DNA of 64,000 bases from assembly GCF_000378185.1 (NCBI RefSeq), contig NZ_KB899380.1:62001-126000 (forward strand), read 5' to 3'. The stretch's first letter is position 1; the number at the start of each line of letters is the position of its first letter. The translations under genes and the position numbers were made by a program. This stretch comes from Salinimonas chungwhensis DSM 16280 (lineage in GTDB: Bacteria > Pseudomonadota > Gammaproteobacteria > Enterobacterales > Alteromonadaceae). Under the pieces are notes generated by a model that ran no database searches, was not told where the DNA came from, and worked only from the letters and a program-made list of their open reading frames with translations. Positions 10,950-17,744 of the stretch are shown here, piece after piece.

Positions 10950-11881
10950 AGCTTTTCAGCCACCCTGAGCACTGAACTTCGAGAACGGACATTCTGATTA
11001 ATTTCATGCTCGGTAGGCTTGATGGCCTTGCCGATTGGTTTTAAAACTTTATCGGCATCAATCTCAGCCTGGGTGACCGGCAAATTGTGCGGTACCGCTT
11101 TACCTTTGCTCTGCTCTTTTATAAACCGTTTTACTAAGCGATCTTCCAGCGAGTGAAAAGATATAACCGCCATCCTGCCGCCAGGTTTTAACACTGCTAC
11201 GGCACATTTCAGGCCTACACGTAGTTGCTCCAGCTCTGCATTTATATAAATTCGAATTCCCTGAAAAGCGCGAGTGGCCGGATGTTTGTATTTGTCCTTC
11301 ACTGGCACAGCTTCATCAATTAATGCTGCCAGTTCGGTAGTACGGCTAAGCGGTTCAATAACGCGACGATTAACTATTGCATGAGCGATACGTTTACCAA
11401 ATTTTTCCTCACCAAACTCTTTGATGACCTGCGCAATATCCTGTTCTTCGGCAGTATTGAGCCACTGTGCAGCGCTCATTCCCCGGGAAGTATCCATCCG
11501 CATATCCAGTGGACCATCCCGTAAAAAGCTAAAGCCACGAGCGGCATCATCCAGTTGCGGAGAAGAAACACCCAGATCCATCAGTACGCCATTGATTTGC
11601 CCCGCCAGCCCCATTTCTGCCAGCTGATTCTCCAGCTCAGAAAAGGGTTGGTGGATAATGGAAAACCGCGCATCATCGGCAAAGCGCTCAGCCGCCCGAA
11701 TAGCCTGCGGGTCGCGGTCAAACGCAATTAAGCGACCGTTTTCAGAAAGCTGTTCAAGAATTTTTTCAGAATGCCCGCCCCGGCCAAATGTGGCATCTAC
11801 ATAAATACCGTCCGGGTCAATGGCCAGGCCTTCAATGCACTCGTTGAGCAGCACGGAAATATGCGCGAAATCAGCGGTCAT
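10946..11881 (-). CDS. rsmH: 16S rRNA m4C1402 methyltransferase RsmH (MraW)
   Basis: SAM-dependent N4-methyltransferase acting on C1402 of 16S rRNA. The 311-aa sequence begins with [13 protein letters not shown], has the SAM-binding [11 protein letters not shown] near residues 29-39, [18 protein letters not shown] near 105-122 and the late [14 protein letters not shown] motif. All are typical of MraW. It overlaps mraZ by 4 bp (ATGA) and ftsL by 4 bp. Confidence 0.98.
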   Translation of the reverse strand: MTADFAHISVLLNECIEGLAIDPDGIYVDATFGRGGHSEKILEQLSENGRLIAFDRDPQAIRAAERFADDARFSIIHQPFSELENQLAEMGLAGQINGVLMDLGVSSPQLDDAARGFSFLRDGPLDMRMDTSRGMSAAQWLNTAEEQDIAQVIKEFGEEKFGKRIAHAIVNRRVIEPLSRTTELAALIDEAVPVKDKYKHPATRAFQGIRIYINAELEQLRVGLKCAVAVLKPGGRMAVISFHSLEDRLVKRFIKEQSKGKAVPHNLPVTQAEIDADKVLKPIGKAIKPTEHEINQNVRSRSSVLRVAEKL

Positions 11882-12336
11882 AATGAAAAGTCCTGTAGTC
11901 GTTCAGTCAGCTCGAAGCTGCCTTCGCGTTCAGTTTGCATGTCTGCATCTATCTGGCTCGCCCAGGTATCAGCATCCCATATTTCAAACTTATTCAACTG
12001 ACCGACCAGCATGACTTCTTTAGTCAGGTGGGCGTGTTGACGCAATGGAGAGGAAAGAAGAAATCGCCCGCTTTTATCCAGTTCGGCTTCTGTGGCGTAG
12101 CCTAACAGAAGGCGCTGCATACGACGTTCAGCAGGGACCATACTTGAAAATTTACTGAGTTTTAATTCTATTTCTTCCCATTCGGGAAGTGGGTAAAGCA
12201 GCAAACAACTCTGTTGTGTATCTATGGTGCAGACCAGCTGTCCATTACAATCATCCAGTAAAGGTTGACGGTATTTTGTTGGTATAGCCAACCTTCCCTT
12301 TGCGTCCAGATTGATTGCATTAGCGCCGCGGAACAT
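11878..12336 (-). CDS. mraZ: Transcriptional regulator MraZ
   Basis: First gene of the dcw operon; in E. coli the product is a ring-forming DNA-binding protein that represses its own promoter and is antagonised by RsmH. The 152-aa protein contains two SpoVT/AbrB-like halves, each with a DKSGR/DAKGR-type turn: [14 protein letters not shown] near residues 10-23 and [14 protein letters not shown] near 86-99. The ATG at 12336 gives the family start MFRGA; AGGGG sits unusually close to it. The matching operator repeats are visible upstream at 12414-12437. Confidence 0.97.
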   Translation of the reverse strand: MFRGANAINLDAKGRLAIPTKYRQPLLDDCNGQLVCTIDTQQSCLLLYPLPEWEEIELKLSKFSSMVPAERRMQRLLLGYATEAELDKSGRFLLSSPLRQHAHLTKEVMLVGQLNKFEIWDADTWASQIDADMQTEREGSFELTERLQDFSL

Positions 12337-12413
12337 TCCCCTAGCCTTTTTTATTTTTGCTGTATTTTTCTTGTTTTATCGAGTGCCGTTCTGCAAAACC
12401 ATATGTTAATGAT

Positions 12414-12437
12414 CCACAATTTGCCACTTTTACCCAC
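12414..12437 (-). promoter_or_regulatory. MraZ operator: three GTGG repeats at 10-bp spacing
   Basis: On the minus strand GTGG occurs at 12437-12434, 12427-12424 and 12417-12414, an exact 10-bp period, between the putative -10 element and the mraZ start. A fourth GTGG (12469-12466) lies just after the -35 element. Tandem TGGGN-type repeats separated by 5 nt are the known MraZ binding site in E. coli, so autoregulation of the whole dcw cluster is inferred. Confidence 0.8.
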
Positions 12438-12446
12438 TGAGTGACA

Positions 12447-12475
12447 GTTTAGGTAGTGAACGTTCCCACTGTCAA
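12447..12475 (-). promoter_or_regulatory. Candidate Pmra promoter of the dcw operon
   Basis: A perfect -35 hexamer TTGACA lies at 12475-12470, followed by a 17-nt spacer and a weak -10 candidate CTAAAC at 12452-12447. Its placement upstream of the MraZ repeats fits the E. coli Pmra layout. The -10 match is poor, so the exact start site is uncertain. Confidence 0.55.
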
Positions 12476-12623
12476 GGAAAAAACTACGCGCAAACCCGCA
12501 TGGGGGCTGGGTTTTAACTGTATTTACATACAGTCTTCAGGAGAAGCCATTGATAATGCGCCGGAAAAAGCAACTGAAAAAAGGAGGGATAGAAAATTAA
12601 AAAAAGAAATGAAAACGATAAAT

Positions 12624-12648
12624 GAAAAAACGGGCCGTTCAGGCCCGT
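12624..12648 (-). terminator. Rho-independent terminator of the SapC-family gene
   Basis: Read on the minus strand, a 7-bp stem ACGGGCC/GGCCCGT with a TGAAC loop is followed directly by a run of T. It lies 24 bp after the stop of the upstream minus-strand gene. The rest of the interval from here to mraZ holds the dcw promoter; a 65-codon plus-strand reading frame in it looks spurious. Confidence 0.85.
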
Positions 12649-12671
12649 CTTAATAGGAGTAACACAATATT

Positions 12672-13439
12672 TTACTCTGCAGCAGCTTCTTGCTGAGCCT
12701 CTTCTGGCTTAACACTGCTCATTTGCATGCTTTGAATAGGGTTGTCCGTATCTTTAGACAGTTCCACCAGCCGGTTTAACTGTCCAAGAGAAAGCATCAT
12801 TGCATACATTGCACCCAGGAAACCTGACTTATGTAATTCCAGTACTTTTTCTTCCGGTAGCTCCAGCAGCTTTTTCTCATTGATGCTAAGCATACCGGTG
12901 ACATTGCGTTGCTGGTTGTTCTGATACAGCAGACGTATTTGCACTTCTTCCAACAGTTCCAGCTCAGTGACCTGTTTGATAAAACGCTGAGTCATCATTT
13001 CACTGTTGGCCAGTTCACCCAGGAACTCCTGACGATTTTTCAAAAAGTCAGACGGCTCACCTTCTTCAGTGAACAGCGGTTGACCTTCAGTGCCCAGCAC
13101 TTCAGCGTTTTCATCAATGTAGATACCCAGCTTTTCGCCTTCAGGACGCACATCGAATGGATAGCGCATTATGTTCATTGGCACGTGTGGACCTTTCCAG
13201 CGGTCTGTTGCCAGGAACAAGTTCTGGCCTTGCTCCATACCCAGCATTGCTACCGAGTGAAAACGTTCTGATTTGGGATCCTTGATAAATACGATAGGCA
13301 TAGTGGAGGCCAGCTGTGCATACTCTTTAATCGAAGCCGCGGCCAGGTGAGTATTCTTTGCAAATGCAAAGTTGTTATTCACCGCTATTTTCGTATCTTT
13401 GTGTTTTTCTTTATCTAGCGGGATATAGTTAATCGCCAT
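12672..13439 (-). CDS. SapC-family protein
   Basis: The 255-aa protein matches the SapC family: an early YIPLDKEKHKD segment, a stretch around residues 33-70 with MPIVFIKDP and SVAMLGMEQGQNLFL, then VPMNIMRYPFDV and a conserved helical region near ELELLEEVQIRL. SapC-type proteins were named from Campylobacter S-layer-associated genes, but their biochemical role is not established and no enzymatic motif is visible. There is no signal peptide, so it appears cytoplasmic. It is monocistronic, with its own terminator and a divergent upstream region of about 410 bp. The C-terminus is acidic and Gln/Ala-rich. Confidence 0.75.
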   Translation of the reverse strand: MAINYIPLDKEKHKDTKIAVNNNFAFAKNTHLAAASIKEYAQLASTMPIVFIKDPKSERFHSVAMLGMEQGQNLFLATDRWKGPHVPMNIMRYPFDVRPEGEKLGIYIDENAEVLGTEGQPLFTEEGEPSDFLKNRQEFLGELANSEMMTQRFIKQVTELELLEEVQIRLLYQNNQQRNVTGMLSINEKKLLELPEEKVLELHKSGFLGAMYAMMLSLGQLNRLVELSKDTDNPIQSMQMSSVKPEEAQQEAAAE

Positions 13440-13850
13440 AATCTTTTCTCGTAACAGTTAGAAGTGGTAAAGCTATGCAAGGCTTCTTTTTTGCCTTTGA
13501 GCACAATTTCTCATAAAAACGCCGGCTGTTATCTGGCGACGTCATTTCAAGGTGAGCAGCGTTACCACATTATTTACTTCAACAATCGCCCTGTCCCGGC
13601 AGGTGTCTGACACCAACGTGAAAAAGACAGAGGCGGGCAGTATCCCGTAATTACGGGCGTAAGTCACGCGTCAAAACCATACCAAGTTTTAAGTTTTTAT
13701 GACAAGCAATTAGCACACTTTTTACGAATTACCAGCGCAAATTGCTGGCTAATTAACCAATTGTTGGAAAGCAGCAGTTACCGTGGCACTATAAATTTAA
13801 TAATCTGATATACCGGCGATAAATGCCGACTACTTAAAAAAGGATGATTT
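13440..13850. other. Divergent intergenic region with several inverted repeats
   Basis: This 411-bp stretch separates the SapC-family gene and the M19 peptidase gene. No gene was recognised. It contains a perfect 14-bp palindrome CCCGTAATTACGGG (13644-13657), a second inverted repeat GGTGTCTGACACC (13602-13614) and CCAGC/GCTGG around a 7-nt spacer (13732-13748). These could be operators for one or both flanking genes; no regulator can be named from sequence alone. Confidence 0.5.
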
Positions 13851-15053
13851 ATGTCACTCAGGCATTCTATAACGGCGGCAGCTGTCACGTTTGCATTAAG
13901 CGTTACCGCGTTGAACTGTCAGGCCATCGAGGTTTCTGAAAAAGCCAATGCTCTGGCGCAGGAAAATATCATTGTCGATGGGCATATCGATGTGCCTTAT
14001 CGCGTGCATGATAAATGGGTGGATGTTACCCGTGCTACCGAAGACGGCGATTTTGATTACCCCCGCGCTAAAAAAGGTGGGTTGAATGCGCCGTTTATGT
14101 CCATTTATGTACCGGCCTCGCTGGATAATTCCCCGGAATCGACCCAGCTTGCTCATCAGCTTATCGATTTAGTGCAGGCTATTGTTTATCGGGCGCCCGA
14201 TAAATTTGCTATTGCCACCAGCGCCGACGAGGTTAGAGCCCAGTTTGATAAAGGCCTGATTTCGCTGCCAATGGGAATGGAGAACGGCTCCCCTATCCAG
14301 GGCGACATGGCGAATCTGGAACATTTTTATGAGCGTGGCATCCGCTATATTACACTGGCCCACTCGCAGTCTAATCATATCAGTGACTCATCCTATGACC
14401 TGCGCCGCCAATGGAAAGGGTTAAGTCCGTTTGGTAAAAAGCTCATTACCCGCATGAATGAAATTGGGATGTTAATTGATATTTCTCATGTGTCTGACGA
14501 TGCCTTTCATCAGGTTATTGAGCTGTCTGAAGTACCGGTCATCGCCTCGCATTCTTCGTTGCGCAATTTCACCCCCGGGTTTGAAAGGAATATGAGCGAT
14601 ACTATGATTAAAAAGCTTGGTCACAATGGCGGTATTGTGATGATCAACTTTGGCTCAGGCTTTGTCAGTAAAGCGGCCCGCCAATGGCGTGATGGGCTGG
14701 CCAAAGCCACTAATGCTTTTTTGCGTAAAAAGGACAATAGCAAATCTGATATTGACGCTTTTGAAAAGCAATACCGTAAGGAAAACCCTTACCCCTACTC
14801 TTCCCTGGACGAGGTACTGGATCATATCGATCATGTAGTAGAGCTAATTGGTATTGAACATGTTGGCATTGGATCAGACTATGACGGCGTCGGCGATTCC
14901 TTGCCTACCAACCTTAAGGATGTTGCTGCCTACCCAAATCTTGTTCAGGGGCTATTAAATCGCGGCTACAGCGAGGCTGACATCAAAAAGCTGCTGGGCG
15001 AGAATTTTCTGCGTGTCTGGAAAGAAGTGGAAGACTTTGCCAGTACCCAATAA
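13851..15053 (+). CDS. Exported membrane dipeptidase, peptidase M19 family
   Basis: Zinc dipeptidase of the renal-dipeptidase family, expected to cleave dipeptides in the periplasm. The 400-aa protein starts with a clear signal peptide (hydrophobic to about residue 25, ending around NCQA). Family metal and active-site motifs occur in order: VDGHIDVP (His-x-Asp), the bridging Glu in LPMGMENG near residue 145, DISHVSDDAFH, IASHSS and GIGSDYDGV near residue 345. The start at 13851 has AAAAAAGG about 7 nt upstream. It is followed by a hairpin shared with the convergent hydrolase gene, so it is probably monocistronic. Confidence 0.92.
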   Translation: MSLRHSITAAAVTFALSVTALNCQAIEVSEKANALAQENIIVDGHIDVPYRVHDKWVDVTRATEDGDFDYPRAKKGGLNAPFMSIYVPASLDNSPESTQLAHQLIDLVQAIVYRAPDKFAIATSADEVRAQFDKGLISLPMGMENGSPIQGDMANLEHFYERGIRYITLAHSQSNHISDSSYDLRRQWKGLSPFGKKLITRMNEIGMLIDISHVSDDAFHQVIELSEVPVIASHSSLRNFTPGFERNMSDTMIKKLGHNGGIVMINFGSGFVSKAARQWRDGLAKATNAFLRKKDNSKSDIDAFEKQYRKENPYPYSSLDEVLDHIDHVVELIGIEHVGIGSDYDGVGDSLPTNLKDVAAYPNLVQGLLNRGYSEADIKKLLGENFLRVWKEVEDFASTQ

Positions 15054-15078
15054 TTACCTGTAAAAGACTATTGCTGAA

Positions 15079-15107
15079 GCATAACGCCGGGCACTACGGC
15101 GTTATGC
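15079..15107. terminator. Stem-loop between convergent genes
   Basis: An 11-bp perfect stem GCATAACGCCG/CGGCGTTATGC with a 7-nt loop lies between two converging stop codons. There is no T-run directly after it on either side (the nearest is about 15 nt away on the plus strand), so termination is likely but not classical. Confidence 0.55.
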
Positions 15108-15129
15108 GCATCATACGATCATTATCTTT

Positions 15130-16242
15130 TTATGGATTTTCGCGCTTAAGATTGGCTGGCGGTTCAGGCATTTCAATGGGTTGTGGCCGCCGCGAATCAA
15201 ATTGTGTGGCTCCTCCATCGGTATTCGCATCAATAAAGGCATTGAGCATAAAAATCATCTGACGATACAATGGGTTTGCTTTTGGCACCGCACATCGTTC
15301 GTTGGCGTTAACCATCTCTGTTTTAAAATACATATCCACCACGAGCCGCGTATTTAACGGCAAGTCTGCATGGCAAAGGTCGTATTCTTCATCTATTTCA
15401 AAAAAGGTATTAGTTGCCTCTGAATGACTGAGTAACGACTTCACGCCGGAAATAGGGGTGGTACCGTCAGCCTGAGAGTGAGCCACAAATAGCGGCACTT
15501 TGATTTTCTGGCCAGTGTCAAGCCGGGTGCGAATACTGTCAATAATGTCCATTAATTCAAGACCGGCAAAGCCTGCTACTGATGGGTATTTGTAAGGGTT
15601 AGGGCCATGTGTCTGGTAATCGCCGTCAACCCATTTAGCCAGCGTTTTTATACCCCATATTTTCCACATTGATTCTGCATTATCGCTTAAGGCCAGTGCG
15701 CCGGAAAATAACATCAGAGCGGCAATATTAGCAGGCTCGTCCAGGTATTGGTCCACAGCCAGCGCGCCGCCGGTGGAAAAGCCGCCGATAAACTGTCTAT
15801 TGCCAAGTTGGTTGGCCAGTTCCATCACCTCATCTACGTGCGCTTGCCAGCGCTCGGCTAACTGACGATCCTCCATCTCATCGTCAGCCTCACGTAACCC
15901 GTGGCCAGGTAATAGCGGTACAATGACGGTAAAACCGTTGGCATGCAGTGCTGAGGCGATGCCACGCATAAAATATGGCGAATCACTGAGGCCATGAAAG
16001 AGCACAGCAACATTTGTTGTGGCTCGGTTATGGTGGAGGATAAAGGGGCCGCTACCCTCATTTCTTAATACATTGGAGCACACCGAATAACGTTGTGAGC
16101 GGGTTTCAGCGCATGGTTTGGTGCTGCCAAGTGCGTCTTTGTAAAGTGTTTTAAAGGCAGCCAGACTTTCATTGAACTGAGCAGCGAACAATGATGGCGC
16201 AAAAGTGACCAGCGTTATGCATAAAAAAATACGGCAATTCAA
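15130..16242 (-). CDS. Exported alpha/beta hydrolase (serine esterase/lipase-like)
   Basis: Secreted or periplasmic alpha/beta-hydrolase of about 370 aa. I place the start at the TTG at 16242 because AAGGAG lies 6 nt upstream and the protein then begins with a normal signal peptide ending near SLFA; longer readings from 16278 lack this. The fold is shown by the oxyanion segment VLFHGLSDS, the GHGLRE loop, the nucleophile elbow GFSTGG, an aspartate in HSQADGTTP and a late histidine in YDLCHADLP. The substrate cannot be read from sequence; monoacylglycerol-lipase-like or carboxylesterase activity is possible. The proline-rich C-terminus ends in the intergenic hairpin region. Confidence 0.8.
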   Translation of the reverse strand: MNCRIFLCITLVTFAPSLFAAQFNESLAAFKTLYKDALGSTKPCAETRSQRYSVCSNVLRNEGSGPFILHHNRATTNVAVLFHGLSDSPYFMRGIASALHANGFTVIVPLLPGHGLREADDEMEDRQLAERWQAHVDEVMELANQLGNRQFIGGFSTGGALAVDQYLDEPANIAALMLFSGALALSDNAESMWKIWGIKTLAKWVDGDYQTHGPNPYKYPSVAGFAGLELMDIIDSIRTRLDTGQKIKVPLFVAHSQADGTTPISGVKSLLSHSEATNTFFEIDEEYDLCHADLPLNTRLVVDMYFKTEMVNANERCAVPKANPLYRQMIFMLNAFIDANTDGGATQFDSRRPQPIEMPEPPANLKRENP

Positions 16243-16405
16243 CAGGTTCTCCTTAAGAATGAGCAGAGATATCAACAAGCGTATGGTAGCATGATTTTTT
16301 TCTGCTTCGATGCTCCATCCCCGGCGTCACAAAGGTATAAAGTTTGATAGTTAGCTATTTATACGCATCACCGAGTTCAAATCAGACTGGGTTAGGATAA
16401 TTTTG

Positions 16406-16433
16406 CTGGTCTGAGAGAACACGATCAGACCAG
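16406..16433 (+). other. Perfect 9-bp stem-loop just 5' of the riboswitch
   Basis: CTGGTCTGA (16406-16414) pairs perfectly with TCAGACCAG (16425-16433) around a 10-nt loop, ending 3 nt before the aptamer. It may be part of the leader fold or mark the 5' end of the transcript. A GATAAT hexamer at about 16396-16401 could be a -10 element immediately upstream. The function is inferred from position only. Confidence 0.4.
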
Positions 16434-16435
16434 AT

Positions 16436-16535
16436 AAACGAATGAAAAAGGCAAACCGGTGCGAAAGCCCGTGACGCAAAGCTTCCGGTCTTAATCAGTG
16501 GTGCACTGAAAAGATAGCGGGGTTACCGAACGTTT
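16436..16535 (+). promoter_or_regulatory. Cyclic di-GMP-I (GEMM-I) riboswitch aptamer
   Basis: The sequence follows the Vibrio cholerae Vc2 class I aptamer almost element by element. GGCAAACC is followed by a hairpin capped by GAAA, then GTGACGCAAAGC, CTTCCGGTCTTAA, a second hairpin (TCAGTG/CACTGA inside TCTT/AAGA) and the hallmark GATAGCGGGGTTACCG. The outer AAACG (16436-16440) can pair with CGTTT (16531-16535). GEMM-I RNAs bind c-di-GMP. The aptamer is about 100 nt upstream of a ParA-like gene that leads into a diguanylate cyclase gene, and a terminator-like hairpin lies in between. Confidence 0.95.
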
Positions 16536-16590
16536 GCGTGCTCATGTTTTCATGCAGCTGTTCGCTTTTTCAGTCAATCCAATGCGCATT

Positions 16591-16612
16591 AAGACTGGTT
16601 TACCGTCTTTTT
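16591..16612 (+). terminator. Riboswitch expression platform: terminator hairpin
   Basis: AAGAC-T-GG and CC-GTCTT form a 7-bp stem with one bulged base and a TTTA loop, followed by T5. It lies between the c-di-GMP aptamer and the ATG at 16638. An alternative pairing CAGTC (16571-16575) with GACTG (16593-16597) would break this stem, giving a plausible anti-terminator. Transcriptional control by the riboswitch is inferred; whether c-di-GMP turns the operon on or off cannot be read from the sequence. Confidence 0.65.
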
Positions 16613-16637
16613 GCAATACCCATTGAGGACTGTTGCC

Positions 16638-17336
16638 ATGATGATTCTTGTCGGTGGTGAAAAAGGAGGGAGCGGTAAAAGCTGTCTGGCCCAGAATATC
16701 GCTGTTTATCTTCGTACAGAAAAAAATGCCAGTGTGTTAATGGTTGACTGCGACCCGCAGCGTACAACCTCAGACTGGATTCAGGAAAGAAATGCCAACA
16801 ACAAGCTGACACCCATTAACTGTGTGCAGCTGTTTGGAAAAATACGTAACGACCTATTAAGTCTTCGCCAGCATTATGATTATGTCGTCATCGACTGTGG
16901 TGGCCAGGACAATCTGGCGCTGCGTTCGTCGATGGCTGTGGCAGATCATATCCTTATTCCACTGCGCCCTAAGCGGCGGGACCTTAAAACGGTGCCGCAT
17001 ATGGAAGATATTTTATCTACCTGTAAAATGGTCAATCCGAAGATGAATGCTGCCTTTGTTGTGACCCAGTGTCCGTCCCTGCCTTCGCTGGCCAGCCGGA
17101 TTCTGGAAGCTAAAGAAGTGTGTCGCTCGTTTGAAGTGCCGGTTCTCAACTCGGTGACGTTCAGTCGCAATATGTATGATGATTCTGAAGAATCAGGCAT
17201 GTCAGTGATTGAAAGCGAACCTGAGGGTAAAGCGGCCACGGAAATTCGTTGTATAATTGAAGAGCTTCTGGCTCGGGGCAAAGAGGAAACGGCCTATGAG
17301 CCTGTGCAATCTCAAAAAATCCACGCCATCAGCTAA
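16638..17336 (+). CDS. ParA-family ATPase (ParF/VirC1-like), orphan on chromosome
   Basis: Deviant Walker-A ATPase of the MinD/ParA superfamily, about 232 aa, of the short type without an N-terminal DNA-binding domain. Motifs: KGGSGKS deviant Walker A near residues 10-16, VDCDPQRTTSDW (A' motif) near 37-48, and Walker B-like YVVIDCGGQ near 80. The start is the ATG at 16638 (or 16641), with GAGG about 9 nt upstream. Such proteins position cargo (plasmids, chemoreceptors, carboxysomes) by ATP-driven nucleoid binding with a small partner. The partner here is presumably the overlapping ribbon-helix-helix gene. It lies directly behind a c-di-GMP riboswitch and is not next to the chromosomal parAB/gidAB locus. 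Cargo unknown. Confidence 0.88.
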   Translation: MMILVGGEKGGSGKSCLAQNIAVYLRTEKNASVLMVDCDPQRTTSDWIQERNANNKLTPINCVQLFGKIRNDLLSLRQHYDYVVIDCGGQDNLALRSSMAVADHILIPLRPKRRDLKTVPHMEDILSTCKMVNPKMNAAFVVTQCPSLPSLASRILEAKEVCRSFEVPVLNSVTFSRNMYDDSEESGMSVIESEPEGKAATEIRCIIEELLARGKEETAYEPVQSQKIHAIS

Positions 17337-17634
17337 AGCCCGATCATTATCGGTGGAGGCTTTTATTGAAGAGGCCAATCACTACGCCCAGGGGCATCGC
17401 CCACTCACCGAAGAAAGGGTGAGCACTATTCGGGAGCCGTCCGTTTGCCCTATTCGTTCTGAGACCTCTACCATGCGCAGAGCAACCTTTACGTTAAGCG
17501 AGTCCACCATCGCCAAACTGTCGGTGCTAAGCACGAAAACCGGTATTTCCCGTTCCCGGCTTATCCGAATCTGGGTTGAGCGGGCACACCAATATAATGA
17601 CCTGATAGATTTGACGTACGATACCACACCCTAA
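17296..17634 (+). CDS. Ribbon-helix-helix protein, likely ParA partner
   Basis: About 112 aa from the ATG at 17296, which has AGAGGA 8 nt upstream; this makes a 41-bp overlap with the ParA-like gene and suggests coupled translation. The first ~65 residues are polar and basic with no recognised fold. The C-terminal ~45 residues look like a ribbon-helix-helix (CopG/MetJ-type) domain: strand RRATFTLSES, helix TIAKLSVLSTKTG, turn and helix SRSRLIRIWVERA. A small RHH protein encoded directly after a short ParA is the arrangement of ParF-ParG plasmid partition cassettes. DNA binding and ParA stimulation are inferences; the family name is not certain. Confidence 0.72.
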   Translation: MSLCNLKKSTPSAKARSLSVEAFIEEANHYAQGHRPLTEERVSTIREPSVCPIRSETSTMRRATFTLSESTIAKLSVLSTKTGISRSRLIRIWVERAHQYNDLIDLTYDTTP

Positions 17635-17744
17635 TCGTATATTGGCAGATGTGCGTAGTTATGTGTAAATAAGCAATTGATTGATATATTCAAAGCGCAT
17701 AATATGACACTAAGCCTGCCAATAACTTACAAAACTAAGGCCGG

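Noticed and set aside
12456..12653. 65-codon plus-strand frame between mraZ and the SapC gene
   Set aside because: It runs across the dcw promoter region and the SapC terminator hairpin and is lysine-rich low-complexity sequence; it is probably chance.
12337..12660. Possible RNase P RNA gene, since rsmI, mraZ and rnpB are neighbours in some relatives
   Set aside because: The region shows a promoter, MraZ repeats and a terminator, and none of the conserved rnpB core motifs.
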